Shown: positions 9,310 through 18,713 of the stretch, piece after piece
Position numbering within the stretch: position 1 is the stretch's first letter
Layout of the letters: each line of letters begins with the position of its first letter
Source of the DNA: Rhizobiaceae bacterium
GTDB taxonomy: Bacteria; Pseudomonadota; Alphaproteobacteria; Rhizobiales; Rhizobiaceae
Reading direction: 5' to 3'
Length of the DNA stretch: 64,000 bases
Assembly: GCA_023953905.1 (NCBI GenBank)
Contig: JAMLJA010000014.1
Span: 56,841-120,840, forward strand
Translations under genes and position numbers: made by a program
Notes under the pieces: model-generated
Seen by the model: the letters and a program-made list of their open reading frames with translations, nothing else
What the model was told of the DNA's origin: nothing
Databases searched by the model: none

Positions 9310-10191
9310 TCAGTGACCTGCAGCGATTGTCGCACCTGCAGATGCCCAGACGTAAATCGAAGCGAACAGGAACAGCCAGACGACGTCGACGAAATGCCAG
9401 TACCATGCAGCCGCCTCAAAGCCGAAATGATGCTTTGGCGTGAAGTCGCCCTTCATGGCCCGGATCAGACAGACCAGCAGGAAGATGGTGCCGACAAATA
9501 CGTGGAAACCGTGGAAGCCGGTGGCCATGAAGAATGTCGCGCCATAGATCGAATCATGGAACGTGAACGGCGCATGCATGTACTCGTAGGCCTGCACGAA
9601 CGAGAACAGCACACCCAGAGCGACGGTCAACGCCAGTCCAGCGACAAGACCCTTGCGATCATTGTGCAAGAGAGCGTGGTGCGCCCAGGTCACCGTCGTG
9701 CCCGAAAGAAGCAATATCACCGTGTTGTAGAGCGGCAGATGGAAGGGGTCGAGAACCTCAATGCTCTGGGGAGGCCAAACGCCACCCGTATAGGCGGAGC
9801 GAGCGACCTGCTCGACCTCGCCAGGATAGAGGCTGACATCGAAAAACGCCCAGAACCACGCGACGAAAAACATCACCTCGGAGGCGATGAACATGATCAT
9901 CCCGTAGCGCAGGTGCAGAGCAACGACACGCGTATGATGCCCTTCATGGCCTTCCTTGATGGTGTCTGACCACCAGCCGAACATGGTGTAGAGCACCACC
10001 AGCAGTCCGACGATGAGTAGCCACGGGCCACCGATGTCGAAGCCGAAGGGACTGAACGCGTTGCCCTTGTGGTACTGCATGTAAGCGACGCCGCCAAACG
10101 CAGTCAAAAGCGCTCCGACCGAGCCTATGAACGGCCACGGGCTGGGATCGATAATGTGATAGTCGTGATGCTTGGCGTGCGCTTCTGCCAT
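9310..10191 (-). CDS. ctaE: Cytochrome c oxidase subunit III
   Basis: Core membrane subunit of the aa3-type terminal oxidase; it binds lipid and supports proton uptake and subunit I stability. The 293-residue protein has seven hydrophobic segments and the conserved family blocks [50 protein letters not shown] and [12 protein letters not shown], ending in [13 protein letters not shown] chose the ATG at 10191, one base after the ctaG stop, with a G-rich sequence just upstream; the frame stays open to 10257 inside ctaG without similarity. It is the last gene before the terminator at 9259-9287. Confidence 0.98.
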   Translation of the reverse strand: MAEAHAKHHDYHIIDPSPWPFIGSVGALLTAFGGVAYMQYHKGNAFSPFGFDIGGPWLLIVGLLVVLYTMFGWWSDTIKEGHEGHHTRVVALHLRYGMIMFIASEVMFFVAWFWAFFDVSLYPGEVEQVARSAYTGGVWPPQSIEVLDPFHLPLYNTVILLLSGTTVTWAHHALLHNDRKGLVAGLALTVALGVLFSFVQAYEYMHAPFTFHDSIYGATFFMATGFHGFHVFVGTIFLLVCLIRAMKGDFTPKHHFGFEAAAWYWHFVDVVWLFLFASIYVWASAGATIAAGH

Positions 10192-10192
10192 C

Positions 10193-10825
10193 TCAGCCCC
10201 CAATACTTTCGGACGTGGTTCCATTCCCTCCTTGCACAGCCGCAGGTGCGGCGGCAATCGGCTTTTCGCCTTCTATGGGGAAGAATGTGTAGGACAAGGT
10301 AATCGTGTGCGTGTTCTTCAGTTCAGGAACATCGACGATGTCAGGATCGACATAAAACACGACAGGCATGTCGAGCGTTTCACCCGGCTGCAAAGTCGTC
10401 TCCGTAAAGCAGAAACACTCAACCTTGTTGAAATAGGCGCCCGCCAGTTCCGGCGTGACATTGAAGCTTGCCTGGCCCTTAACCGGCCGATCGAACAGGT
10501 TTGTCGCCTTATAGGAAATGTGTGCGGTCTCGCCAATCTTCATCGTGACAGAGCGCTGCACCGGCTCGAACCGCCAAGGCAAGGCAGCCGACGTATTCGC
10601 GTCGAACCGCACAGTCATCTCCCGGTCGAGGACCCTGTCCGAATACTGGTCGACCCGCTGCGTCGTACCGCCGTAGCCGGTAACCTGGCAGAAGATCGAA
10701 TAAAGCGGCACGGCTGCGTAGGACAGGCCGATCATTCCGAAAAACACCCCCGTGCAGATGCCTGCGACATGGAGATTGTAGTTGCGCTTCGGTGCAGCTG
10801 GGCGATTGGGAGCTTCAGTCATCAA
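10193..10825 (-). CDS. ctaG: Cytochrome c oxidase assembly protein CtaG/Cox11
   Basis: Copper chaperone that delivers copper to the CuB site of oxidase subunit I. The 210-residue protein has a short cytoplasmic N-terminus, one transmembrane helix (residues about 18-38, ending in [12 protein letters not shown]) and a periplasmic immunoglobulin-like domain with the copper-binding CFCF motif in [12 protein letters not shown] and the family block LPWRFEP. It follows the small coxF-like gene by 4 bases and precedes ctaE by 1 base, so it is part of the oxidase operon. Two adjacent ATGs (10825 and 10822) could serve as start. Confidence 0.97.
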   Translation of the reverse strand: MMTEAPNRPAAPKRNYNLHVAGICTGVFFGMIGLSYAAVPLYSIFCQVTGYGGTTQRVDQYSDRVLDREMTVRFDANTSAALPWRFEPVQRSVTMKIGETAHISYKATNLFDRPVKGQASFNVTPELAGAYFNKVECFCFTETTLQPGETLDMPVVFYVDPDIVDVPELKNTHTITLSYTFFPIEGEKPIAAAPAAVQGGNGTTSESIGG

Positions 10826-10829
10826 GGCC

Positions 10830-10994
10830 TCAAAACGTCCGGTCCAGAATATTCGGACCGAGTTTGACGATGCTGACCACGTAGACCATGATCACAAAGG
10901 CGACCAACGCCAGAGCAATCGCAATAGAGCGGCTCCGTTGCGCTTTCTTCTGCGCATCCGTCTGCTTTACGGTTTCAATATCCACAGCGCTCAC
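10830..10994 (-). CDS. Small membrane protein between ctaB and ctaG (CoxF-like)
   Basis: A 54-codon gene. It begins with GTG at 10994, overlapping the ctaB stop by 4 bases (GTGA), and ends 4 bases before ctaG. The product has a polar, lysine-rich N-terminus ([15 protein letters not shown]), one transmembrane helix of about 20 residues ([20 protein letters not shown]) and the short tail [12 protein letters not shown] protein of this size and place, called CoxF, is known in alphaproteobacterial oxidase operons; its role in oxidase assembly is not settled. The tight coupling at both ends and the good helix argue that it is a real gene. The name rests on position and shape, not on a database match. 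Confidence 0.85.
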   Translation of the reverse strand: MSAVDIETVKQTDAQKKAQRSRSIAIALALVAFVIMVYVVSIVKLGPNILDRTF

Positions 10995-11935
10995 ACGGCC
11001 CCCGTCGCTATCAGACGTTCGAAGATCGAGTCGGCGAGATAGGCCGCGAAGATGCCGAACAGATAGAGAAGCGAGTAGGCAAAGAGCGCCTTTGCAGGCT
11101 TCATGACCCGGTCGCTATCGGGCATCAGCAGTACCTTCCACGAATACCAGACGAAGCCTGCGCCCAGCACCACAGAGACAAGACCGTAGCCTGCACTGGT
11201 ATAACCCAGCACCCAAGGCAGCACTCCAACGACCGCGACCACGAGAGCGTACGCGAAAATCTGACGGCGCGTGGACGGCTCGCCCGCGACATTCGGCATC
11301 ATGGGAATGCCGACCCTCGCGTAGTCGCCCGACTTGAAGAGAGCCAGCGCCCAGAAATGGGGAGGGGTCCAGAGAAAGATGATCAGGAACAGAATAACGC
11401 TTTCAAGGCTCACCGAACCCGTAGCGGCAGCCCAGCCGATAACCGGCGGAATCGCACCGGCCGCGCCACCGATCACGATATTCTGCGGCGTCGAACGCTT
11501 CAACCACATCGTATAGACGACGGCATAAAAGAAGATGGTGAAAGCCAGCATGGCTGCCGACAGCCAGTTGACGAACACGCCCAGCGTCATCACCGACAAG
11601 GCTGACAGGACCAGACCGAATGCAAGGGCCTCACCCGGCTGCACGCGACCCGACGGTATCGGACGGCTGCGCGTGCGGCTCATCACTGCATCGATGCCTG
11701 CGTCGTACCACATGTTCAGCGCACCGGAGGCACCTGCTCCAACGGCAATGCAGATGATCGCTACCAGCGCCACAAACGGATTGACGCTGACTGGAGCGGC
11801 CGCCAGCCCCACAAAAGCCGTGAATACGACGAGCGACATGACCCGCGGCTTGAGAAGCTCGATGAAGTCGCCAGCCGTCGCCTCGGAGAGACGATAGCCG
11901 GCGTCCTCATAATGCTTGTCTTCAACAATGGCCAT
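10991..11935 (-). CDS. ctaB: Protoheme IX farnesyltransferase
   Basis: Adds a farnesyl group to heme b to make heme O, the first step to heme a for the oxidase. A 314-residue UbiA-superfamily membrane protein with about nine transmembrane segments. The prenyl-diphosphate/Mg site is N-x3-D-x3-D (NMWYDAGID) followed by [13 protein letters not shown], and the second conserved part is [17 protein letters not shown]. It lies between ctaD and the coxF-like gene. Its farnesyl donor ultimately comes from the isoprenoid pathway genes (dxs, ispE, ispH) also present here. Confidence 0.97.
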   Translation of the reverse strand: MAIVEDKHYEDAGYRLSEATAGDFIELLKPRVMSLVVFTAFVGLAAAPVSVNPFVALVAIICIAVGAGASGALNMWYDAGIDAVMSRTRSRPIPSGRVQPGEALAFGLVLSALSVMTLGVFVNWLSAAMLAFTIFFYAVVYTMWLKRSTPQNIVIGGAAGAIPPVIGWAAATGSVSLESVILFLIIFLWTPPHFWALALFKSGDYARVGIPMMPNVAGEPSTRRQIFAYALVVAVVGVLPWVLGYTSAGYGLVSVVLGAGFVWYSWKVLLMPDSDRVMKPAKALFAYSLLYLFGIFAAYLADSIFERLIATGAV

Positions 11936-11964
11936 GCGTCAGAATTCCGATCGTCCGTTTGGCC

Positions 11965-11986
11965 GGAGCCGCCAAAGAGCGGCTCC
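11965..11986 (-). other. Intercistronic hairpin between ctaD and ctaB
   Basis: A perfect 8-bp inverted repeat (GGAGCCGC and its complement) with a 6-base loop in the 65-base gap after ctaD. There is no T run behind it, so it is more likely an mRNA-stability or differential-expression element than a terminator. Confidence 0.6.
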
Positions 11987-12000
11987 TCCAGCCTCACATC

Positions 12001-13665
<1,665 letters not shown>

Positions 13666-13685
13666 CTATTCTTCGGTCTTCGGCT

Positions 13686-14552
13686 TCAGTTGCCGGCGGC
13701 CGCGACTTTGCTAGTACCTTCGATTTCAGCCATAAGCGCCTTGTTGGCACCTGGCAGGTCGGCCTTGGCGGCGGCGAACCAGGCATCGTACTGCGCCTGA
13801 TTCACAACCCGGATGGCGATCGGCATGAACGCGTGATCCTTACCGCACAATTCAGAGCACTGGCCGTAGAAGATACCCTCTTTCTGCGCATTGAACCACG
13901 TTTCGTTGATACGACCCGGGACTGCGTCGCTCTTGATGCCGAATGCCGGCATGGCGAATGAGTGAATGACGTCCGCGGCGGTCACAAGCACACGAACCTG
14001 AGTGTTGACCGGGACGACCAACTCGTTGTCGACAGCGAGAAGACGCGGATAGACAGCACGGTCTTCCTTGCCAATCGCGGCCCTGTCTGCGTCCTGCAGG
14101 ATGGCAGAGTTGAACGAAAGCGGCTCTTCGGTCTGGTATTCGTAATCCCAGTTCCACTGATTTCCGGTCGCCTTGACCGTAATCTTGGATTCTTCCGGTG
14201 GGCTGTACTGCGCGGTAAGCAGCTGGAACGACGGAATTGCGATCGCGAGCAGGATCAGCACGGGACCAAGGGTCCAGATGAGCTCGATCGTCGTATTATG
14301 GCTGGTGCGCGACGGCGTCGGATTCACGCTCGCACGAAACCGGATGACGCAATAGGCAAGCAGAGCGAGAACCAGCAACGTGATGGGTACGATGAACCAA
14401 AGCGTGTAAGCTTCGAACCACTCGATCTCGCTCATGATGCTGGTGGCAGGCTCCTGGAAGCGCCATTGCCAGGGATGAGGCTGATCCGCGAGGGCTGCGG
14501 CCGTTGAAAGGAAGGTGGCGACACCTGCGCCGCCTGCAATAATCTTTCTCAT
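13686..14552 (-). CDS. ctaC: Cytochrome c oxidase subunit II
   Basis: Carries the CuA centre that accepts electrons from cytochrome c. The 288-residue precursor has a signal peptide (residues 1-22, ending ALA-DQP), two transmembrane segments (about 45-65 and 80-105) and a periplasmic cupredoxin domain. CuA ligands are visible in DVIHSFAMPAFGIK and GQCSELCGKDHAFMP. Aromatic QWNWDYEY marks the cytochrome c electron entry. I took the ATG at 14552, which gives the signal peptide; the open frame reaches 14666 with no similarity. First gene of the oxidase operon; its promoter should lie within the 386-base gap upstream. Confidence 0.98.
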   Translation of the reverse strand: MRKIIAGGAGVATFLSTAAALADQPHPWQWRFQEPATSIMSEIEWFEAYTLWFIVPITLLVLALLAYCVIRFRASVNPTPSRTSHNTTIELIWTLGPVLILLAIAIPSFQLLTAQYSPPEESKITVKATGNQWNWDYEYQTEEPLSFNSAILQDADRAAIGKEDRAVYPRLLAVDNELVVPVNTQVRVLVTAADVIHSFAMPAFGIKSDAVPGRINETWFNAQKEGIFYGQCSELCGKDHAFMPIAIRVVNQAQYDAWFAAAKADLPGANKALMAEIEGTSKVAAAGN

Positions 14553-14830
14553 CGCCCTCGTTGTCTCCCGAATGCTCCAGATCAAGGCCTGGGTACCGCA
14601 ACGCCAATTCGGCCAGAGATGGAATCCCTGCCCTGAGCCGCGTTCAAACCATACTCTTTGATCCATCGCAAGAAAGGAGGCCCTTCATCCATGCGGCATT
14701 TTTGCGCGCGACATATCTTGGCCAATTCCAACAAGCAGTTGCGCGCCAGCGTCCAATCCCCTCAATATTGGGTGTGATGCAGCCCTTTGGATCGAGGATC
14801 GGCTTCCAACGGTCGCAATTCCGGCAAATT

Positions 14831-14859
14831 TTGCGAGGAAAGCTGTCGACGGCTATAAA
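14831..14859 (+). promoter_or_regulatory. Predicted sigma-70 promoter in the ctaC/IalB divergent gap
   Basis: TTGCGA (14831-14836) and TATAAA (14854-14859) with an ideal 17-base spacer, about 80 bases upstream of the IalB-like gene. The gap 14553-14938 between ctaC and this gene holds no credible ORF or RNA gene that I can see; the oxidase operon promoter should also lie here but I cannot point to it. Confidence 0.5.
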
Positions 14860-14938
14860 CTTGGCTGTTTCAGCAGCAACGTGTCGCGTCTACTGGTAGG
14901 CTTATGCAATGCTGGTCGCGATTCGCTAGGGAACGGAC

Positions 14939-15469
14939 ATGGGCTTGGGACTTTCCGGCTTGAAACTTCAAAAAACAATGATTGCGGTCGTGCTCGCTGG
15001 CCTGTCCATGATTCCCGGCACCGCCGGCGCCCAGCAGACAGGAACTGTGCGGTCCACGCATGGCGCATGGTCGATCATCTGCGATACACCTGCCGGCGCC
15101 ACAGCCGAGCAATGCGCGATGATGCAGAATGTCGTCGCGGATGACAGGCCAGAGATCGGTCTCTCTGTGGTGGTGTTGCGAACGGCCGACAACAAGGCCG
15201 AAATTTTGCGCGTCCTTGCTCCTTTGGGGGTCTTGCTGCCGAACGGCCTTGGGCTGAATGTCGATGGCAAGGATATTGGCCGCGCCTATTTCGTGCGCTG
15301 CTTCCAGGACGGGTGTTACGCCGAGGTCATACTGGAAAAGCCGCTGCTCGATACGCTTTCCACGGGAAAGGCCGCGACGTTCATCGTCTTCCAGACGCCT
15401 GAAGAGGGCATCGGCATCCCGGTTGATCTCGCGGGTTTCGGCGAGGGCTTTGCTGCATTGCCCCGGTAG
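14939..15469 (+). CDS. Invasion-associated locus B (IalB) family protein
   Basis: A 176-residue exported protein. After a signal peptide (cleavage likely after AGA-QQ, about residue 31) comes the IalB domain, with HGAWSIICDT, EQCAMMQ, GIGIPVDLAGF and a second cysteine pair in RCFQDGCYAEV; four cysteines probably form two disulfides. The family is named from Bartonella IalB, linked to erythrocyte invasion, but it is widespread in free-living rhizobia, where its job is unknown. It is preceded by a good sigma-70 promoter and is transcribed away from the oxidase operon. A role in envelope integrity is a guess. Confidence 0.88.
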   Translation: MGLGLSGLKLQKTMIAVVLAGLSMIPGTAGAQQTGTVRSTHGAWSIICDTPAGATAEQCAMMQNVVADDRPEIGLSVVVLRTADNKAEILRVLAPLGVLLPNGLGLNVDGKDIGRAYFVRCFQDGCYAEVILEKPLLDTLSTGKAATFIVFQTPEEGIGIPVDLAGFGEGFAALPR

Positions 15470-15616
15470 TCGGGCGATTCGCGGCTCAAGGCTACGGATA
15501 TCCAGAACATCTGCCTCGCCCTTCGTCATAAGCCGGAGCAAAGGTGCGACGCGCCGTTTGCGCAAGCCGGGCGCGCAACCTACATGCGGGATCGTCCCAG
15601 ACAACGAGGCCACGTC

Positions 15617-17029
15617 ATGAGTTCCCTTCTCGATCGATTCGACACTTCCGACAGCGCTATTCGCAGGATCGTGGCAGACACGATCGCGGGCACCGATGAT
15701 GGCGAACTGTATATGGAGTACAGCGAGGCCGAGTCGCTCATGTTCGACAACGGTCGACTGAAGACCGCCAATTTCAATACCGATCAGGGCTTTGGACTAC
15801 GCGCCGTTGCTGGCGAGGCGGTCGGCTATGCCCATTCGAGCGAATTGTCTGAGCAGGCTCTTTTGCGGGCGGCCGACGCGGTGTCGGCGGTAAAGGGCGG
15901 CTATTCGGGTACGCTCGCCGAGGCACCGGCGCGGACGAACCGTCATCTGTATGGTGACGAGAACCCGATCGTGGCGCCTTCGTTTGAGGCCAAAGCCAAG
16001 CTGTTGCAGGAAATCGATGCCTATGTTCGCGGCCGCGATCCGCGGGTGCGGCAGGTTACGGCGTCCCTCGCCGCCTCATGGCAACATGTCGAGATTTTGC
16101 GCGGCGACGGCCAGATCGTGAACGATATCCGCCCCCTGGTGCGCATGAACGTGTCCGTGGTCGTGGGTGATGGCGACCGACAGGAATCCGGCTCCTACGG
16201 CATGGGCGGACGCAAGAGTTTTGGCGACTTCCTCACCGAGGACAATTGGCATTTTGCGGCAGACGAGGCGCTGCGCCAGGCGCTGGTGAACCTTCAGGCG
16301 CTTCCTGCCCCGGCGGGCACATTCGATATCGTGCTCTCTGCCGGATGGCCGGGCGTGATGCTTCACGAGGCGGTGGGGCACGGTCTCGAAGGCGATTTCA
16401 ATCGCAAGAAGACGTCGGCTTTTGCGGGACTTCTCGGCCAGCAGGTCGCGGCCAAGGGCGTGACGGTTGTCGATGACGGCACGATGCCAGACCGGCGCGG
16501 ATCGCTGACGGTGGATGACGAGGGCACACCATCGGGACGCAATGTCCTGATCGAGGATGGCAAGCTCGTCGGCTACATGCAGGATCGGCAGAATGCGCGA
16601 CTCATGGGCATGAAGGCGACGGGCAACGGTCGCCGCGAATCATATGCGCACCAGCCGATGCCGCGGATGACCAACACTTACATGACAGGGGGCGACATGT
16701 TGCCGGAGGAGATCATCGCCTCGGTCGACAAAGGCATCTATGCGGTGTCGTTTGGCGGCGGCCAGGTGGACATCACCAGCGGCAAGTTCGTGTTCGGCTG
16801 CACCGAGGCCTATATGATCGAGAACGGCAAGGTAACCCACCCGATCAAGGGCGCGATGCTGATCGGGAATGGTCCGGATGCCATGCATCGCGTGAGCATG
16901 GTCGGAAACGACATGAAGCTCGATCCCGGAATCGGGACTTGCGGCAAGGGCGGTCAGGGCGTGCCGGTCGGTGTCGGCCAGCCGCATTTGCGGATGAATC
17001 AGGTTACAGTGGGCGGCACGCAGGCCTGA
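15617..17029 (+). CDS. tldD: Metalloprotease TldD
   Basis: A 470-residue zinc peptidase subunit that works with TldE (PmbA, not in this window) to degrade unfolded small peptides and to process ribosomally made peptides. The metal-binding HExxxH is at HEAVGHGLEGD (H250). Other family blocks are the N-terminal EYSEAESLMFDNGRLK, GFGLRAVAGEAVGYAHSS, and the C-terminal FVFGCTEAYMIENGKVTHPIKGAMLIGNG. I chose the ATG at 15617; the frame is open from 15584 without similarity. The sirtuin gene follows after 4 bases and is probably co-transcribed. Confidence 0.97.
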   Translation: MSSLLDRFDTSDSAIRRIVADTIAGTDDGELYMEYSEAESLMFDNGRLKTANFNTDQGFGLRAVAGEAVGYAHSSELSEQALLRAADAVSAVKGGYSGTLAEAPARTNRHLYGDENPIVAPSFEAKAKLLQEIDAYVRGRDPRVRQVTASLAASWQHVEILRGDGQIVNDIRPLVRMNVSVVVGDGDRQESGSYGMGGRKSFGDFLTEDNWHFAADEALRQALVNLQALPAPAGTFDIVLSAGWPGVMLHEAVGHGLEGDFNRKKTSAFAGLLGQQVAAKGVTVVDDGTMPDRRGSLTVDDEGTPSGRNVLIEDGKLVGYMQDRQNARLMGMKATGNGRRESYAHQPMPRMTNTYMTGGDMLPEEIIASVDKGIYAVSFGGGQVDITSGKFVFGCTEAYMIENGKVTHPIKGAMLIGNGPDAMHRVSMVGNDMKLDPGIGTCGKGGQGVPVGVGQPHLRMNQVTVGGTQA

Positions 17030-17033
17030 ACCC

Positions 17034-17761
17034 GTGCTGCCGTCTTCCCTAGTCGTGCTGACGGGCGCGGGAATTTCTGCCGAATCCGGTCTTTCGACGT
17101 TCAGGGACAATGGCGGGATCTGGTCGCGCGTCAACATCGAGGACGTCGCGACGCCCGAAGCCTTCGCCAAGGACCCGCAGCGTGTCCACGCATTCTACAA
17201 TCAACGGCGCCGCGACATGGCCGATGTCCAGCCAAACGCCGCGCATTTCGCACTGGACCAACTGGAGCGTCACTTTCAGGGTGATTTCCTGCTTGTGACG
17301 CAGAATATAGATGACCTTCATGCGCGTGCAGGTTCGCGCAATCCGATCCACATGCATGGCGAGATCGGAAAGGCATTTTGCGACAGTTGCGGGGAACGTG
17401 AGACATGCGCCGGTGACCTGTCGCCCGAAGATGTCTGCCCACATTGCGGACAGATGGGCCTGATGCGTCCGGACGTCGTCTGGTTCGGGGAAATGCCCTA
17501 CCACATAGAGGCGATTTACGAGGCCCTTGCGAATTGCGATTTGTTCGTCGCCATCGGCACGAGCGGGACGGTGTATCCGGCTGCAGATTTGTGCGCAATG
17601 CACAGGCGGCTGGCGCCCACACCATCGAACTGAATCTGCAGACGGGAGGCTGGGCGTCGCCTTTCGCCGAACAACGCCGCGGGCTGGCCACCCAAACCGT
17701 ACCGGCCCTCGTCGCCGAGTTGCTATCCGGCAGCTATAAACCGCTTGCTGATCGCCATTGA
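17034..17761 (+). pseudogene. cobB: NAD+-dependent protein deacylase (sirtuin), frameshifted
   Basis: Sirtuins remove acyl groups from lysines using NAD+. From the GTG at 17034 the frame shows GAGISAESG, the YxxR pair (Y55, R58 in FYNQRRR) that marks class III sirtuins able to remove succinyl and malonyl groups, TQNIDDLH, the catalytic H108, zinc cysteines C116/C119/C135/C138 and RPDVVWFGE. It then goes out of frame after codon 184 and stops at 17633 (199 residues, the last 15 aberrant). The rest of the family sequence (FVRNAQAAGAHTIELN and the C-terminal helix) continues in another frame to the TGA at 17759-17761. One base missing at 17586-17588 explains this; adding a G restores a 242-residue protein. 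The break removes the ELN segment of the NAD+-binding fold, so the truncated product is probably inactive unless this is a sequencing error. Confidence 0.9.
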
Positions 17762-17765
17762 CAAT

Positions 17766-18278
17766 TCACAGCCAGGACGCTGCGCTCGTTGGGAGGCGGT
17801 GGTCGGGGTCGACAGCCTCCAGACTGGGAGCGCCCTCCCCGTTCCAGCGCCACAGAGCCGCGCAGGTGCCGCCGCGCGACATGTGGGACGGGTAGATCAC
17901 TCCGTGCCATCCCTCTGCCAGAAGGCGTTCTCGCAGTTCATAGGTTGGAGGAACGAGCTCGCGATCGACCAGATCGCGCCATTCGCATTGATGGATGTCG
18001 CTCGTGACGCCCCACCGCTCCAGCGTCTCGGCGCTGGTCAGATCAGCCAGCCGCGCGTTGCGCAGTTCGAGTTGGGCAATCAGAGCCGGATGCTGGACAA
18101 AGGACTGGTTGTATTCGGCCCAAGCGGTGGACAGCTCAAAGGCGGCGTAGATGGTTGGATGACCAACCGGGTTCCACCGCCCTCCGAAGCGCGCGGCGCC
18201 CTCGCCTGACAGAGGCAGATGCGCCCAGCGCGGCACGAAGGCGCGCCACAATGTGTGACGCGATTGGATTTCAGGCAT
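17766..18278 (-). CDS. RES-domain toxin of a type II toxin-antitoxin pair
   Basis: A 170-residue protein of the RES family; characterised members (for example MbcT) degrade NAD+ and stop growth. The named residues are present: R34 in GGRWNPVGHP, Y44 in TIYAA, E55 in WAEY and a serine in the YPSHMSRGG segment, followed by ALWRW. The ATG at 18278 overlaps the antitoxin stop by 8 bases (ATGCCTGA), so the two are translated together; the longer open frame upstream is an out-of-frame reading of the antitoxin gene. It ends 4 bases from the frameshifted sirtuin gene, which runs the other way. The catalytic set looks complete. Confidence 0.93.
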   Translation of the reverse strand: MPEIQSRHTLWRAFVPRWAHLPLSGEGAARFGGRWNPVGHPTIYAAFELSTAWAEYNQSFVQHPALIAQLELRNARLADLTSAETLERWGVTSDIHQCEWRDLVDRELVPPTYELRERLLAEGWHGVIYPSHMSRGGTCAALWRWNGEGAPSLEAVDPDHRLPTSAASWL

Positions 18279-18639
18279 AAACGCCCGAACGGACAGCCTC
18301 CAGATAGGCAAGCACCTTGTCGGCCTTGCCTTCCTGAACGAGGTCGAACGCCGTCTTGCCCGCCCAGCCCGGCAATGGCTGATGCTTGAACCAGATCGCA
18401 GCGCGCTGCTCGCTACCCGCCATTTCGCCGGCCATCGACAGGATGCGCACCACGGGGCTGAGCGCCGCGTCGACCTTGCGCGCGCCGTTGCGCGCCGCCA
18501 GCGTATTGCGGGCAACACCGATCAGGCTCGCCAGTTCGTTGAGCGTAACACCCAAGAGTTCCGCAACCCGGCGGGCAGACAGAAACGGCGTCTCCTTGTC
18601 TCCGAATCGCGAAGCTGGAATGTCGAATGCGAGGCTCAT
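18271..18639 (-). CDS. Xre/MbcA/ParS-type antitoxin
   Basis: The 122-residue partner of the RES toxin. An N-terminal helix-turn-helix (about residues 20-60: LSARRVAELLGVTLNELASLIGV in parts) is followed by the toxin-binding domain of the MbcA/ParS/Xre family (AAIWFKHQPLPGWAGKTAFDLV, then KVLAYLEAVRSGVYA). In the known complexes the C-terminus plugs the toxin active site. I prefer the ATG at 18639, because AAGGA lies 7 bases upstream; the ATG at 18645 is too close to it. A perfect inverted repeat lies just upstream of the gene, overlapping a promoter, as expected for autoregulation. It lies downstream of the RNA methyltransferase gene on the same strand. Confidence 0.92.
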   Translation of the reverse strand: MSLAFDIPASRFGDKETPFLSARRVAELLGVTLNELASLIGVARNTLAARNGARKVDAALSPVVRILSMAGEMAGSEQRAAIWFKHQPLPGWAGKTAFDLVQEGKADKVLAYLEAVRSGVYA

Positions 18640-18655
18640 GACCATTTCCTTACGC

Positions 18656-18679
18656 AGATTGATGCGCTGACATCAATCT
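18656..18679 (-). promoter_or_regulatory. Perfect 9-bp inverted repeat, probable antitoxin operator
   Basis: AGATTGATG (18656-18664) and CATCAATCT (18671-18679), separated by 6 bases, end 16 bases before the antitoxin start. The arm nearer the promoter overlaps the predicted -10 box, which fits repression by the HTH antitoxin. Confidence 0.75.
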
Positions 18680-18703
18680 AGGCGCAAAAGATGACCAGTT
18701 CAA
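18675..18703 (-). promoter_or_regulatory. Predicted sigma-70 promoter of the Xre-RES operon
   Basis: On the minus strand TTGAAC (18703-18698), a 17-base spacer and TAGATT (18680-18675). It lies in the 74-base gap between the upstream methyltransferase stop (18714) and the antitoxin start, giving the pair its own transcription start. Confidence 0.65.
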
Positions 18704-18713
18704 GAACTGTGCA

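Noticed and set aside
17766..18518. 250-residue version of the RES protein
   Set aside because: The first 80 residues are an out-of-frame reading of the antitoxin gene; the RES domain begins at the ATG at 18278.
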